Shown here one piece after another: positions 1-8,435 of a DNA stretch of 64,000 nt. Made by a program: the position numbers and the translations under genes. The DNA is from Bartonella bacilliformis KC583 (lineage in GTDB: Bacteria; Pseudomonadota; Alphaproteobacteria; Rhizobiales; Rhizobiaceae). The stretch lies in NCBI RefSeq assembly GCF_000015445.1, contig NC_008783.1:813001-877000 (forward strand), given 5' to 3'. Position 1 is the first letter of the stretch, and each line of letters opens with the position of its first letter. Below the pieces are notes generated by a model. It was not told where the DNA came from and made no database searches. It worked only from the letters and a program-made list of their open reading frames with translations.

Positions 1-1
1 T

Positions 2-1015
2 CGTGGAGGACAGAGTTTTTACGTTTGTCCTCGTATTTCTGATCTTTCTTACGTGGAAGAATATCTCAAAAAGCACGTACCTGAACTCAAATTTGTTATA
101 GCCCATGGACAGATGCCAGCTGGACAGCTTGATGATATTATGAATGCATTTTATGATGGAAAATATGATGTACTGCTTTCCACGACGATCATTGAATCAG
201 GGCTTGATATTCCAACTGCTAATACATTAATTGTGCATCGTGCTGAGATGTTTGGTCTCTCTGCACTTTATCAATTACGGGGAAGGGTGGGACGTTCCAA
301 ACAACGCGCTTATGCACTTTTTACTTTTCCATCTAATAAAGTTTTAACGACTGCTGCTCAGCGTCGTCTTAAAATTTTGCAATCTCTTGATACTTTAGGA
401 GCAGGGTTTCAATTGGCTAGTCATGACATGGATATTCGTGGTTCAGGTAATTTCCTAGGCGAAGAACAGTCAGGACATATTAAAGAAGTTGGATTTGAGC
501 TTTATCAAAAAATGCTTGAAGAGGCCGTTTCTGAGTTAAAAGAAGGAAAACATAATGAAGATCTTCAATGGTCACCTCAAATTTCAGTAGGTACAACAGT
601 TTTAATACCAGAAAATTTTGTCCCTGATTTATCATTACGTATGAGTCTTTATCGCCGTTTAATGGCGCTTGAGAATTTAGAGGAAATTAATGAATTAGGA
701 GCTGAATTGATCGATCGTTTTGGTCCTCTTCCATTAGAAGTTCAACATCTACTTAAGATTGTTTATATCAAAGCTTTATGTCGAAAAGCACGTGTAGAAA
801 AATTGGATGTTGGACCCAAAGGTGTTATCATTCAGTTTCGCAATAATCATTTTAACAACAGTGCTGCTCTTGTTCAATGGATTGGAGAACAAGGTTCAAT
901 GGCAAAAATCCGACCAGATCAAACTATTGTTTTTATTCGTGATTGGCAAACAGCAGATAAAAGACTATTGGGAGCAGAGACCATTGTGACAAAACTTACA
1001 GAAATGATACAATAA
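2..1015 (+). CDS. mfd: Transcription-repair coupling factor Mfd, C-terminal part (partial)
   Basis: The reading frame is open from base 2, so this is the 3' end of a gene that starts outside the window. Mfd is an ATP-driven DNA translocase that removes RNA polymerase stalled at lesions and recruits UvrA. Visible are the end of the second RecA-like helicase domain, with TIIESGLDIP and the arginine-finger motif QLRGRVGRSKQ, followed by SHDMDIRGSGNFLGEEQSGH and the TRCF C-terminal regulatory domain. About 338 codons are present of a protein usually near 1150 residues. It ends normally at TAA. Identity is certain from the motif VI sequence plus the TRCF domain. Confidence 0.96.
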   Translation, partial: RGGQSFYVCPRISDLSYVEEYLKKHVPELKFVIAHGQMPAGQLDDIMNAFYDGKYDVLLSTTIIESGLDIPTANTLIVHRAEMFGLSALYQLRGRVGRSKQRAYALFTFPSNKVLTTAAQRRLKILQSLDTLGAGFQLASHDMDIRGSGNFLGEEQSGHIKEVGFELYQKMLEEAVSELKEGKHNEDLQWSPQISVGTTVLIPENFVPDLSLRMSLYRRLMALENLEEINELGAELIDRFGPLPLEVQHLLKIVYIKALCRKARVEKLDVGPKGVIIQFRNNHFNNSAALVQWIGEQGSMAKIRPDQTIVFIRDWQTADKRLLGAETIVTKLTEMIQ

Positions 1016-1054
1016 TTTCTTTTTTAGCAATCTATAATTCATCTTGTAGCCATT

Positions 1055-2902
1055 TTAAATTATGAGTTTTTTAAGATATATAAATAATTTTTCCTCATTC
1101 ACGCTACCAAGCTGGAAGACGATATCCGTATAGAGTGGTGTGTAAGAGGGATGTTTAATATATAACCAACGAGCTATCCATTGTTCAGGTACATAATAAA
1201 GCGATACTATAGTAACTACCAGAAATAAGGCTTCTATCCTAAAGCACGAACTGCTGAAATAAAATCAACACTTGAGAATGCATCAAGCATCGCTTTTATC
1301 ACTGCATCTATTGCAGGATCAACTGTTCCGGCGAAATTAAAATTCCCTTTCAAATTTCGAGAAATCTAAACCTCAACGATTTATTTGTTCGTTCCTTGGC
1401 GATAAAGAGTTTTTTAATTTTCAATAATCATATCATAATCAAATGTTCCTAAGCGGTTTTGATATTGGGTATCATCAACAGTTCTTATTTCAACATCAAT
1501 ACCAAGACGGGACAAACTATTCTGAAATGCGAGAGCAACCTTTTCTTCGTTAGGTGTTTGAGTCATAATTTCAAATTGCAAAGGTAAGCTATTAGAAGCA
1601 ATAGCCTTTGTTATTTTTTCTAGTAAAACCTGCTTCTTGTAGAAATTCCCAGGCTTTCTGAGTGATTTTTCGCTCCATACCTGAATCATCGGCATACGCC
1701 AGCTTCCATCCATAAACTCAGGAAGAACTGCATCAGGATAAGGCGCTAAAAGAGCTCTTTCTTCTGCACTAGTAGGTTTACCAACAGACGAAAGAATAGA
1801 ACCTGCCCAATAATCTTCTATTCTTTTATAAACATTATCAAAAAAATGATGATTGACCCATTCAAAATCGAAAAGCATTGATAATGCTTGTCATACTTTT
1901 CTGTCTTTAAAGACAGTGCAATGCGTATTAAAAACAAAATCAATCATGTCAGCGGGTGTATTTTTTTGAAAGTTCTTCTTTAATAACTCGTCCTTCACGA
2001 ACAGCTGGAAAATTATAAGAAAAAGACCCAGCGATTTAAATTAGAAGATCCTTCAATAAAGAGATCAATAACTCCCTTTTTAAAAGCTTCAAAACGCGCC
2101 GTATCATTCGAAAATATTCGATTTAGATGGTATCAAAATTGTTCAATCCTTTGTTAACAGGAAGATCTTTACCCCAATAATTTGGATCGCGCTTATAAAT
2201 AATTCTTTCACCAGGATCAATGTGATGAATAATATAAGGTCCGCTTCCTGGCATTGTAACAACGACTGTTCTTTTCAAAATCATCAACATTAATTAATAG
2301 TATGTTTTGGCAAAATTGGCATAGCACTAGCCAAAAGAAGCGGAAATTCACGATCTTTTGAGTGTGGAAACGCATTTTAATACCGTGGTCGCAAATTATT
2401 TCAATAGATTCTATGTTTTTCATATATCGATTAAATGGAGGTCTTCCTTTTTCTTTAAGCAGCTCGATTGTAAATAAAACATCTTCAATTTTTATAGGCT
2501 CTCCATCTGAAAAACGTGCTTTTGGATTAAGAAAAAGGGTAATTTCCGTGCATTCTTCATTATGTTCAACTTTTTTGCTAAAAGGCTGTAAACCGTAAAT
2601 GTTCATCACGGGAACGTACCATCATTGTTTCATAAACAAGGCCAGAAAGCTGCTCATCCGCAAAAGTCCTCTTACTGTTGTTCAAAAACTACGTATGACA
2701 AATGGATTTAATCCATATAAACGTTGTAGGTTACTTTATCCTTTTGAGTTGCATCAGGAGAAGCATAAGGAAAATAATCAACATTATCTGGTAGTTTTGG
2801 TGTTCTATGCATTGCAATACCACTTACTGAAATTTCATAACAAAAAAGGAGAGTGATAAAAATAAAGAATAGTTTAAAATAATGAGAACTGTAAGGTAAC
2901 AT
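1055..2902 (-). pseudogene. Decayed YejA-like peptide ABC transporter substrate-binding protein
   Basis: Read on the minus strand, consecutive pieces in different frames follow the layout of a YejA-type family 5 solute-binding protein. They are a signal peptide with GIAMHRTPKLPDNVDYFPY (about 2902-2708), then LNPFVIRSF, then ADEQLSGLVYETMMVRSRDE, then LNPKARFSDGEPIKIEDVLF (2609-2217), then KRDPNYWGKDLPVNKGL, then DFEWVNHHFFDNVYKRIEDY with a following stretch to 1414, then a C-terminal remnant ending at 1055. At least four frameshifts or stops separate them, so no functional protein can be made. The family imports oligopeptides or microcin C through yejBEF. No permease or ATPase genes are adjacent. 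Confidence 0.85.
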
Positions 2903-3191
2903 GAAGATTCAGTTTGATCATTTGATAAAATTGATCATTTTAACAATATGCTTTATTTCATGACACTAAGGTGTTGTTAGGGTCAATTTGATAGCAAGTC
3001 ATATGTTTAAAATGTTTTAAAAACAGCGTGTTCACATAGGTGCCAATGAGATTTTTTATCTTCGATTAAAATTAAATAATACAAAAAGATGCCATTTTAT
3101 TAATTTATTTTATAAACTTGATTGAAAATTATACTTAATCTTCCTATGTTAGATCTAATTATGAAAGCGCGTTAGAAGGACTAACTTGATC

Positions 3192-3806
3192 ATGTCGCAT
3201 AAAAATACCTATACTGCTATTTCGGTATTAGCTGGAATTGCTACTCTTTTTTTGACATTCTCTACTCCAGCAAGTGCACAGACTCTGTCTCAAGGCTGGT
3301 ATAAAGTTTGCAGTAAACAGGGTGATATCGATGTCTGTAATACGATGAATAGTGTTGTGTCGAATACTGGACAACCCTTAACAGTTATTAATTTAGTTGA
3401 AGTGAAGGGACCACAAAATGAAAAGCGTATAGGTATTCAAGTACCTACAGGTCGTTTCATACCAGAAGGTGTCCATGTAAAAATTGGAGATAGTTTTTCT
3501 GCAAAGGTTCCCTATATTCTTTGTAATGGACCAAGCTGTATTGCTAATGATATTTTAAGTGATAAGCTAGTTTCTGCCATGAAAGCTGGTTCAAAAATGG
3601 TTATTACTACAATTAATGCTCGAGGTTCAGAGAATCCTATAGAGCTTTCCCTTAATGGTTTCACTGCTGCATACACAGGCCCTGGTATAGATGAAAAAAC
3701 TTTTCAACAAGAACAAATGAAATTGCAGCAAGCTGTTCAATCAAAGCAAAAAGAAATTGAAGATCGTATGCGTGCTGAACAAGAGAAAGCTAAACAAGAG
3801 AAATAG
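3192..3806 (+). CDS. Invasion-associated locus B (IalB) family secreted protein
   Basis: A 204-residue protein with an N-terminal signal peptide ending at TPASAQ, followed by an IalB-type domain: GWYKVCSKQGDIDVCNTMN, later GIQVPTGRFIPEGVHVKIG, ILCNGPSC and a carboxy-terminal NGFTAAYTG segment. Four cysteines in two pairs could form disulfides in the periplasm. The last 35 residues are a charged Gln/Glu/Lys coiled-coil tail. IalB relatives in Bartonella are linked to erythrocyte invasion, but many paralogues have no assigned role, so the function here is inferred. ATG at 3192 lies 11 bases after AGAAGGA; TTG at 3186, five bases after it, is an alternative start. It is transcribed alone and is followed by a strong terminator. 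Confidence 0.85.
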   Translation: MSHKNTYTAISVLAGIATLFLTFSTPASAQTLSQGWYKVCSKQGDIDVCNTMNSVVSNTGQPLTVINLVEVKGPQNEKRIGIQVPTGRFIPEGVHVKIGDSFSAKVPYILCNGPSCIANDILSDKLVSAMKAGSKMVITTINARGSENPIELSLNGFTAAYTGPGIDEKTFQQEQMKLQQAVQSKQKEIEDRMRAEQEKAKQEK

Positions 3807-3872
3807 AAAGTCAGGAATTATAAACCCCTTTCTTATATTTCAGAATTTCTTTTTTATAGGTAATTGAGTTAG

Positions 3873-3907
3873 AACCGCTACAGAATATTCTGTAGCGGTT
3901 TTATATC
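3873..3907 (+). terminator. Strong intrinsic terminator after the IalB-family gene
   Basis: Bases 3873-3900 form a perfect 28-base palindrome (arms AACCGCTACAGAAT and its complement) followed by TTTTAT on the plus strand. It lies 66 bases after the IalB-family stop and just beyond the out-of-frame tail of rne, which ends at 3906 on the opposite strand. It therefore closes the plus-strand transcript and may also limit read-through from rne. Confidence 0.85.
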
Positions 3908-4159
3908 ATTCAGTTTTAAGAAAAGTTCTGCGTTTCCACCAACCAACACGCTTAGTTTGTTGAAACGTTTCAGAGGTTAATGAGGTAATGGTCATTTTAG
4001 TAGAATCTTTTTCAACTATTGCTTCTGGTTCAAGCTCTTCTTTTGAGATTGCTGATTCCTTAATAGTATCTTTTTTTCGCTTTTGACGTGTTGATTTTCT
4101 TGTTTTTATAGTTTCTTCTTTAACAATTATTTCAGAAGTTGGTTCACTGATTTTTTTTC
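3906..4159 (-). other. rne: Out-of-frame C-terminal tail of rne
   Basis: Beyond the A8 run at 4151-4158 (read on the minus strand) a different frame continues for about 80 codons without a stop. It begins ISEPTSEIIVKEE, passes through the basic KTRKSTRQKRKKD, and ends KRVGWWKRRTFLKTE at 3906. A basic stretch followed by a tryptophan pair and arginines is typical of the extreme C-terminus of alphaproteobacterial RNase E. One extra A (A9) would join this tail to the main frame. Either the gene is frameshifted, or transcript slippage on the A run makes both forms, or the read has a homopolymer error. Confidence 0.8.
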
Positions 4160-6442
4160 TTTAGTTGTTAAATTATTTTCGAAAACTTCTGTTGTTATTT
4201 TTTTATCATTTTCAAGAATTTGCTGAGAAGCTTTTCTATGGTGTGTTTTACGCTTTTTAGACTTATGATTTACATTAGCTTTTGAAACACTATTTTGTTG
4301 TGTTTTCATAAGGTGTTTTTTATCATTTTTGGGTTCAATAAATCCAACAGGCTCAGCATTTGGCACATAAAATTTGCGACGTTCTGCTTTAATTTCTGCT
4401 AATGCTTGTTTAGCAAAATTTCCAACTGGTTCTGCGTAAGGAGTGCGGAACTGATAAAAATCGTTACCTTGATTACGACGATTCCTATGGCGTCCATAAC
4501 GACGCCCACGACGACGAGTCTCTTCATCATTTTGAACATCATTTTCATGAGAAGCATGAAGAGAATTATCTGTAGATTCAGTTATATAACTTTTATGCGA
4601 ACGTTGTTTGTTATTTTTAATAAGCGTCGAATCTTCAACAAATTCAACTTTTACTGAGAGTGTATCTTTGACTTTTTTCTTGCTTTCATCTTCAGAAATG
4701 GTTGGAGATAGGTTATCTTCCTTTGCTGAGGTCCCTTTAAAAATGAGAAGGTGTTGCATTCCGATGCTATCATCTGCTTCAATGCTAATATTGAGTTTAA
4801 AGCGTGTCTCCAAATCAACAAGAATATTACGTTTATAATTTAGCACATAAAATGCTGTTGCTGTAGGGGTTCGTACAATAATGTTATGCTGCGGATTATG
4901 TAGAAGATATTCTTCAATTGAACGCATAACGTGTAAAGCGATTGATGATTCAGAGCGTATATTTCCGGTTCCAGAGCAATGCGGGCAGGACTGTGTTGTG
5001 CTTTCTAAAACCGATACACGAATGCGTTGACGACTCATTTCCAGGAGGCCAAAATTTGAAATATGCCCTACTTGAATACGAGCACGATCACTTTTTAAAC
5101 AATCCTTTAATTTTTTTTCAACAAGCTTAATGTTGCGCTTTTCAAGCATATCAATGAAATCAATCACAATCAAACCAGCCAAATCACGTAAGCGTAATTG
5201 ACGAGCTATTTCTTCAGCAGCTTCAAGATTTGTTTGTAACGCCGTTTTTTCAACAGAGTGTTCTTTGGTAGAGCGACCCGAATTTATATCAATAGCAACA
5301 AGTGCTTCTGTCTGATTAATAACAAGATAACCACCAGATTTTAAAGAAACTTGCGGATGCAATATTTTGTCAAGTTGAATTTCGATACCGCTGCGTGTGA
5401 AAATAGGTATTGGATCGCGGTAAGGCTGAACAACTTTTGCATAACTGGGCATAAGCATACGCATAAAATCTTTAGCTTCACGATATCCCTGGTCACCAGA
5501 AACAAGAATTTCACTAATATTTTTATTATAAAGATCGCGTATAGAGCGTTTTATAAGGCTACTTTCTTCATAAACTAAACAGGGAGCTATTGATTTAAGT
5601 GTCAAACTACGAACAGTCTCCCACAATCTCATGAGATATTCATAATCGCGTTTAACTTCAGCTTTTGTTCTATTTTCTCCAGCCGTTCTCAGGATTATTC
5701 CCATACCTTTCGGAACTTCTAATCCTTTCACAATTTCTTTAAGACGGTTGCGATCTTGTGTATTGGTAATTTTCCGTGAAATACCACCGCCGCGTGCTGT
5801 ATTTGGCATTAAAACAGAATAGCGACCTGCTAATGATAAATAAGTTGTTAGTGCTGCGCCTTTATTACCACGCTCCTCTTTAATTACCTGAACTAATAAA
5901 ATTTGACGCCGTTTAATAACTTCTTGAATTTTATATTGACGCTCTTGTTTAGAGTAATAAGTAGGTTTTTCTTCAAAGGCATCAGAAGTAAGCATATCAA
6001 AAGATTCATCATCCATTGTTATTGATTCAGAGAAAATATCATTTTCAATACCTGCTGCTATAGTACGAGAATTCTTTTGTTTCTTTATTTTTTTTGAGTT
6101 TCTTTTATCCTGATTTATTTCTTCAACAAGATCATCATCATTCTCAAAAGCAACCGCTTTCTCTTCTTTTTCAAGGAGAGCAAGACGATCAGCAACAGGA
6201 ATTTGATAATAATCAGGGTGAATCTCTGAAAATGTTAAAAATCCATGGCGGCCACTACCATACTCTACAAAAGCTGCTTGAAGAGAAGGTTCCACACGCG
6301 TAACACGTGCTAAATAAATATTTCCTTTGAGCTGCTTTTTGTGTTCTGATTCGAAATCAAATTCTTCAATTTTGTTGTCTTGAACAACAACAACACGTGT
6401 TTCCTCCGGGTGGGAGGCATCGATAAGCATTTTGTTTGACAT
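4127..6442 (-). CDS. rne: Ribonuclease E/G
   Basis: Endoribonuclease that starts mRNA decay and processes rRNA and tRNA precursors, and scaffolds the degradosome. The 771-residue frame has an N-terminal S1 domain (about residues 35-200) interrupted by an acidic and lysine-rich insertion, GNIYLARVTRVEPSLQAAFV at its start, the RNase E core with catalytic aspartates in VAIDINSGRS and LIVIDFIDM, and the zinc-link CPHC at residues 486-489. The C-terminal half is low complexity, basic and arginine-rich (RRRGRRYGRHRNRRN), as expected for RNA and partner binding. ATG at 6442 follows AGGA. The frame stops at 4127 after NQLLK, which is not the family's ending; see the separate tail feature. Confidence 0.96.
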   Translation of the reverse strand: MSNKMLIDASHPEETRVVVVQDNKIEEFDFESEHKKQLKGNIYLARVTRVEPSLQAAFVEYGSGRHGFLTFSEIHPDYYQIPVADRLALLEKEEKAVAFENDDDLVEEINQDKRNSKKIKKQKNSRTIAAGIENDIFSESITMDDESFDMLTSDAFEEKPTYYSKQERQYKIQEVIKRRQILLVQVIKEERGNKGAALTTYLSLAGRYSVLMPNTARGGGISRKITNTQDRNRLKEIVKGLEVPKGMGIILRTAGENRTKAEVKRDYEYLMRLWETVRSLTLKSIAPCLVYEESSLIKRSIRDLYNKNISEILVSGDQGYREAKDFMRMLMPSYAKVVQPYRDPIPIFTRSGIEIQLDKILHPQVSLKSGGYLVINQTEALVAIDINSGRSTKEHSVEKTALQTNLEAAEEIARQLRLRDLAGLIVIDFIDMLEKRNIKLVEKKLKDCLKSDRARIQVGHISNFGLLEMSRQRIRVSVLESTTQSCPHCSGTGNIRSESSIALHVMRSIEEYLLHNPQHNIIVRTPTATAFYVLNYKRNILVDLETRFKLNISIEADDSIGMQHLLIFKGTSAKEDNLSPTISEDESKKKVKDTLSVKVEFVEDSTLIKNNKQRSHKSYITESTDNSLHASHENDVQNDEETRRRGRRYGRHRNRRNQGNDFYQFRTPYAEPVGNFAKQALAEIKAERRKFYVPNAEPVGFIEPKNDKKHLMKTQQNSVSKANVNHKSKKRKTHHRKASQQILENDKKITTEVFENNLTTKEKKSVNQLLK

Positions 6443-7034
6443 AAGTTAAAATCCTGAAGACGCTATGCGCAATTTCATTTAAACAAACAGCGTAACTATT
6501 CATAAATGTAAATGACTGTTTGTTATAAAAGGGGAGTGCCGACATAATGTGATGGGATACCGTGCGTAAACATATTATAGTATTTACAGTATCTTCAATC
6601 ATCATTCCCATCTGTTTTATATGACTCATATTTTACAAGTCTCCGGCAAAATAATTCCGAAAATGGTCCGAATATCCGAACCAGCGAATCTTAAAACGCG
6701 TCATGTCCTTAGGGTATAAAGATTTTTCTTATAAAATCCTAAACCTATAGCTATACGATAAACCTTCTAAAAACAATTCAATGAAATTCATTGATAATTT
6801 AAGTCAATATTAGATGGTTATGATCCTAAAGGACGCGCAAATGTTTTTTATGTTGATATCATACTTTTGGCAAGTAACAATTAAGTGTATCTTACGATAA
6901 TGACTTTAATTTAACTTTTGGGGAGATGTTATCGTAAAAAGATTTAGCATTCTTCTATAGAACATAATTATATTCCATATTACCACTTTACACGATAAAG
7001 TAAGTTATAAATGTAAAAAGAGTTTCTGATTTTA
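6443..7034. other. Divergent intergenic region rne/amiC
   Basis: 592 bases separate the divergent starts of rne and amiC. I see no protein gene with a plausible start and composition. It should carry both promoters and a long rne leader. Three CCGAA copies sit at 6657-6661, 6668-6672 and 6676-6680, and an imperfect inverted repeat joins about 6694-6717 to 6821-6843. No confident -35/-10 pair was found. Confidence 0.5.
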
Positions 7035-8273
7035 ATGATATTTTCACTAAAGTTCTGTATTAAAAAGCTAAAAGCAGCTTTTGAGGATGTTGTTAGGTAT
7101 TTCTTATGCTGTTTATTCTTTTTTATGATATGCCAAACACACATTCAAGCTGCAGAAGCACTAAAACTCATTAGTTTGCGTGCTATTGGTGATAATATGT
7201 ATACACGTATTATTGTAATTTTTGATGTTGAACCAAATTTCCATTTACAAATTTTAGATACGCCTGCACGTTTAATTATCAATTTGCCTTTAACTGATTT
7301 TTCTTTACAAAAATTGCCATTAAATAAAAAGAATATATTATCAGGTATAGTATCAGATGTGCGTTATGGTTTTTCTGATATACAAAGCTCACGCATTATT
7401 TTAACGAGTGATGTCGTTTTTTCCGTTGAAAAAACTACAGTGCAAAAATTAGATAATGGTTCATGGCAAATGTTGATTGATATTGCACTCAGCACACAAC
7501 AAAAATTTAATGAAATATTAAAAAAACAACAGTTGGTTAACAATACTATAAAAACACAACAACCAAATTTAAAATATCCTTTTCGTGTTACTCTCGATCC
7601 TGGTCATGGTGGAATTGATAGTGGTGCGCAGGGTATTACTGGTATTTTAGAAAAAGATATAACTCTAGCTTTCGCACTTGCATTGCGAGATGAGTTAGAA
7701 AAAAATACTGATATCGACGTTATGTTAACACGCGATTCTGATGTATTTTTACGATTAAACGAAAGAATTAAAAAAGCACAAAAATTTGGTGCTGACCTTT
7801 TTATATCAATTCATGCAGATACTATTAATACTCCCTCTTTGCGTGGTGCTACAGTGTATACTATCTCTGATAAGGCATCTGATGCGATGGCAAAAACTTT
7901 AGCTGAGAGTGAAAACAAAGTCGATCTTCTTGATGGATTACCTGCGGAAGAACTTCCTGAAGTCGCAGATATTTTAATTGATCTTACTCAACGTGAAACT
8001 CACACATTTTCAGTTAATTTTGCTGATCGTGTTATTTTAAATCTATCAAACAGTAATATTCATTTGATTAATAATCCTCATCGATATGCTGATTTTCAAG
8101 TTTTAAAAGCTCCCGATGTACCTTCTGTGCTGATAGAGATAGGTTATTTATCTAATAAAGAGGATGAAGAATTATTGAGTGATCCTCAATGGAGAAAAAA
8201 AATGGCAGCTTCTATTGCTCATGCTATTCTTCAGTTTTCTCAATATCAACAAAAGATTATGCAAGCTCTTTAA
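7035..8273 (+). CDS. amiC: N-acetylmuramoyl-L-alanine amidase with AMIN domain (AmiC type)
   Basis: Periplasmic zinc amidase that cleaves the stem peptide from peptidoglycan during daughter-cell separation. The 412-residue protein starts with a signal sequence (hydrophobic LCCLFFFMICQTHIQA) and then an AMIN domain (about 45-150) that targets the septum. The Amidase_3 catalytic domain begins at about residue 180: VTLDPGHGGIDSGAQG gives the first zinc His, EKDITL the Glu, SIHAD the second His, and VLIEIGYLSNKEDE the catalytic Glu. The start is uncertain because no clear Shine-Dalgarno precedes 7035. The next gene is the bifunctional PBP, an arrangement common in Hyphomicrobiales. Confidence 0.94.
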   Translation: MIFSLKFCIKKLKAAFEDVVRYFLCCLFFFMICQTHIQAAEALKLISLRAIGDNMYTRIIVIFDVEPNFHLQILDTPARLIINLPLTDFSLQKLPLNKKNILSGIVSDVRYGFSDIQSSRIILTSDVVFSVEKTTVQKLDNGSWQMLIDIALSTQQKFNEILKKQQLVNNTIKTQQPNLKYPFRVTLDPGHGGIDSGAQGITGILEKDITLAFALALRDELEKNTDIDVMLTRDSDVFLRLNERIKKAQKFGADLFISIHADTINTPSLRGATVYTISDKASDAMAKTLAESENKVDLLDGLPAEELPEVADILIDLTQRETHTFSVNFADRVILNLSNSNIHLINNPHRYADFQVLKAPDVPSVLIEIGYLSNKEDEELLSDPQWRKKMAASIAHAILQFSQYQQKIMQAL

Positions 8274-8435
8274 AGTAAATAAAAATAAAGTGTTAGTGTT
8301 AAATTTAAATATAAATAGAATAAAATGACAAAAATAGTCTTGCATTTATATTAATTCAGTAACAATTATGCTTTATGAATAACAGAGCACTGTAGGTTTC
8401 ACTTACCATACACATACAAAGCGATACCCATTTTA

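Noticed and set aside
2362..2856. Plus-strand frames opposite the yejA remnant
   Set aside because: They are antisense shadows of the decayed substrate-binding protein.
6366..6629. Minus-strand frame of 87 codons overlapping the start of rne
   Set aside because: It lies in the rne leader and start in another frame, ends in an odd Cys run, and has no coding-like features.
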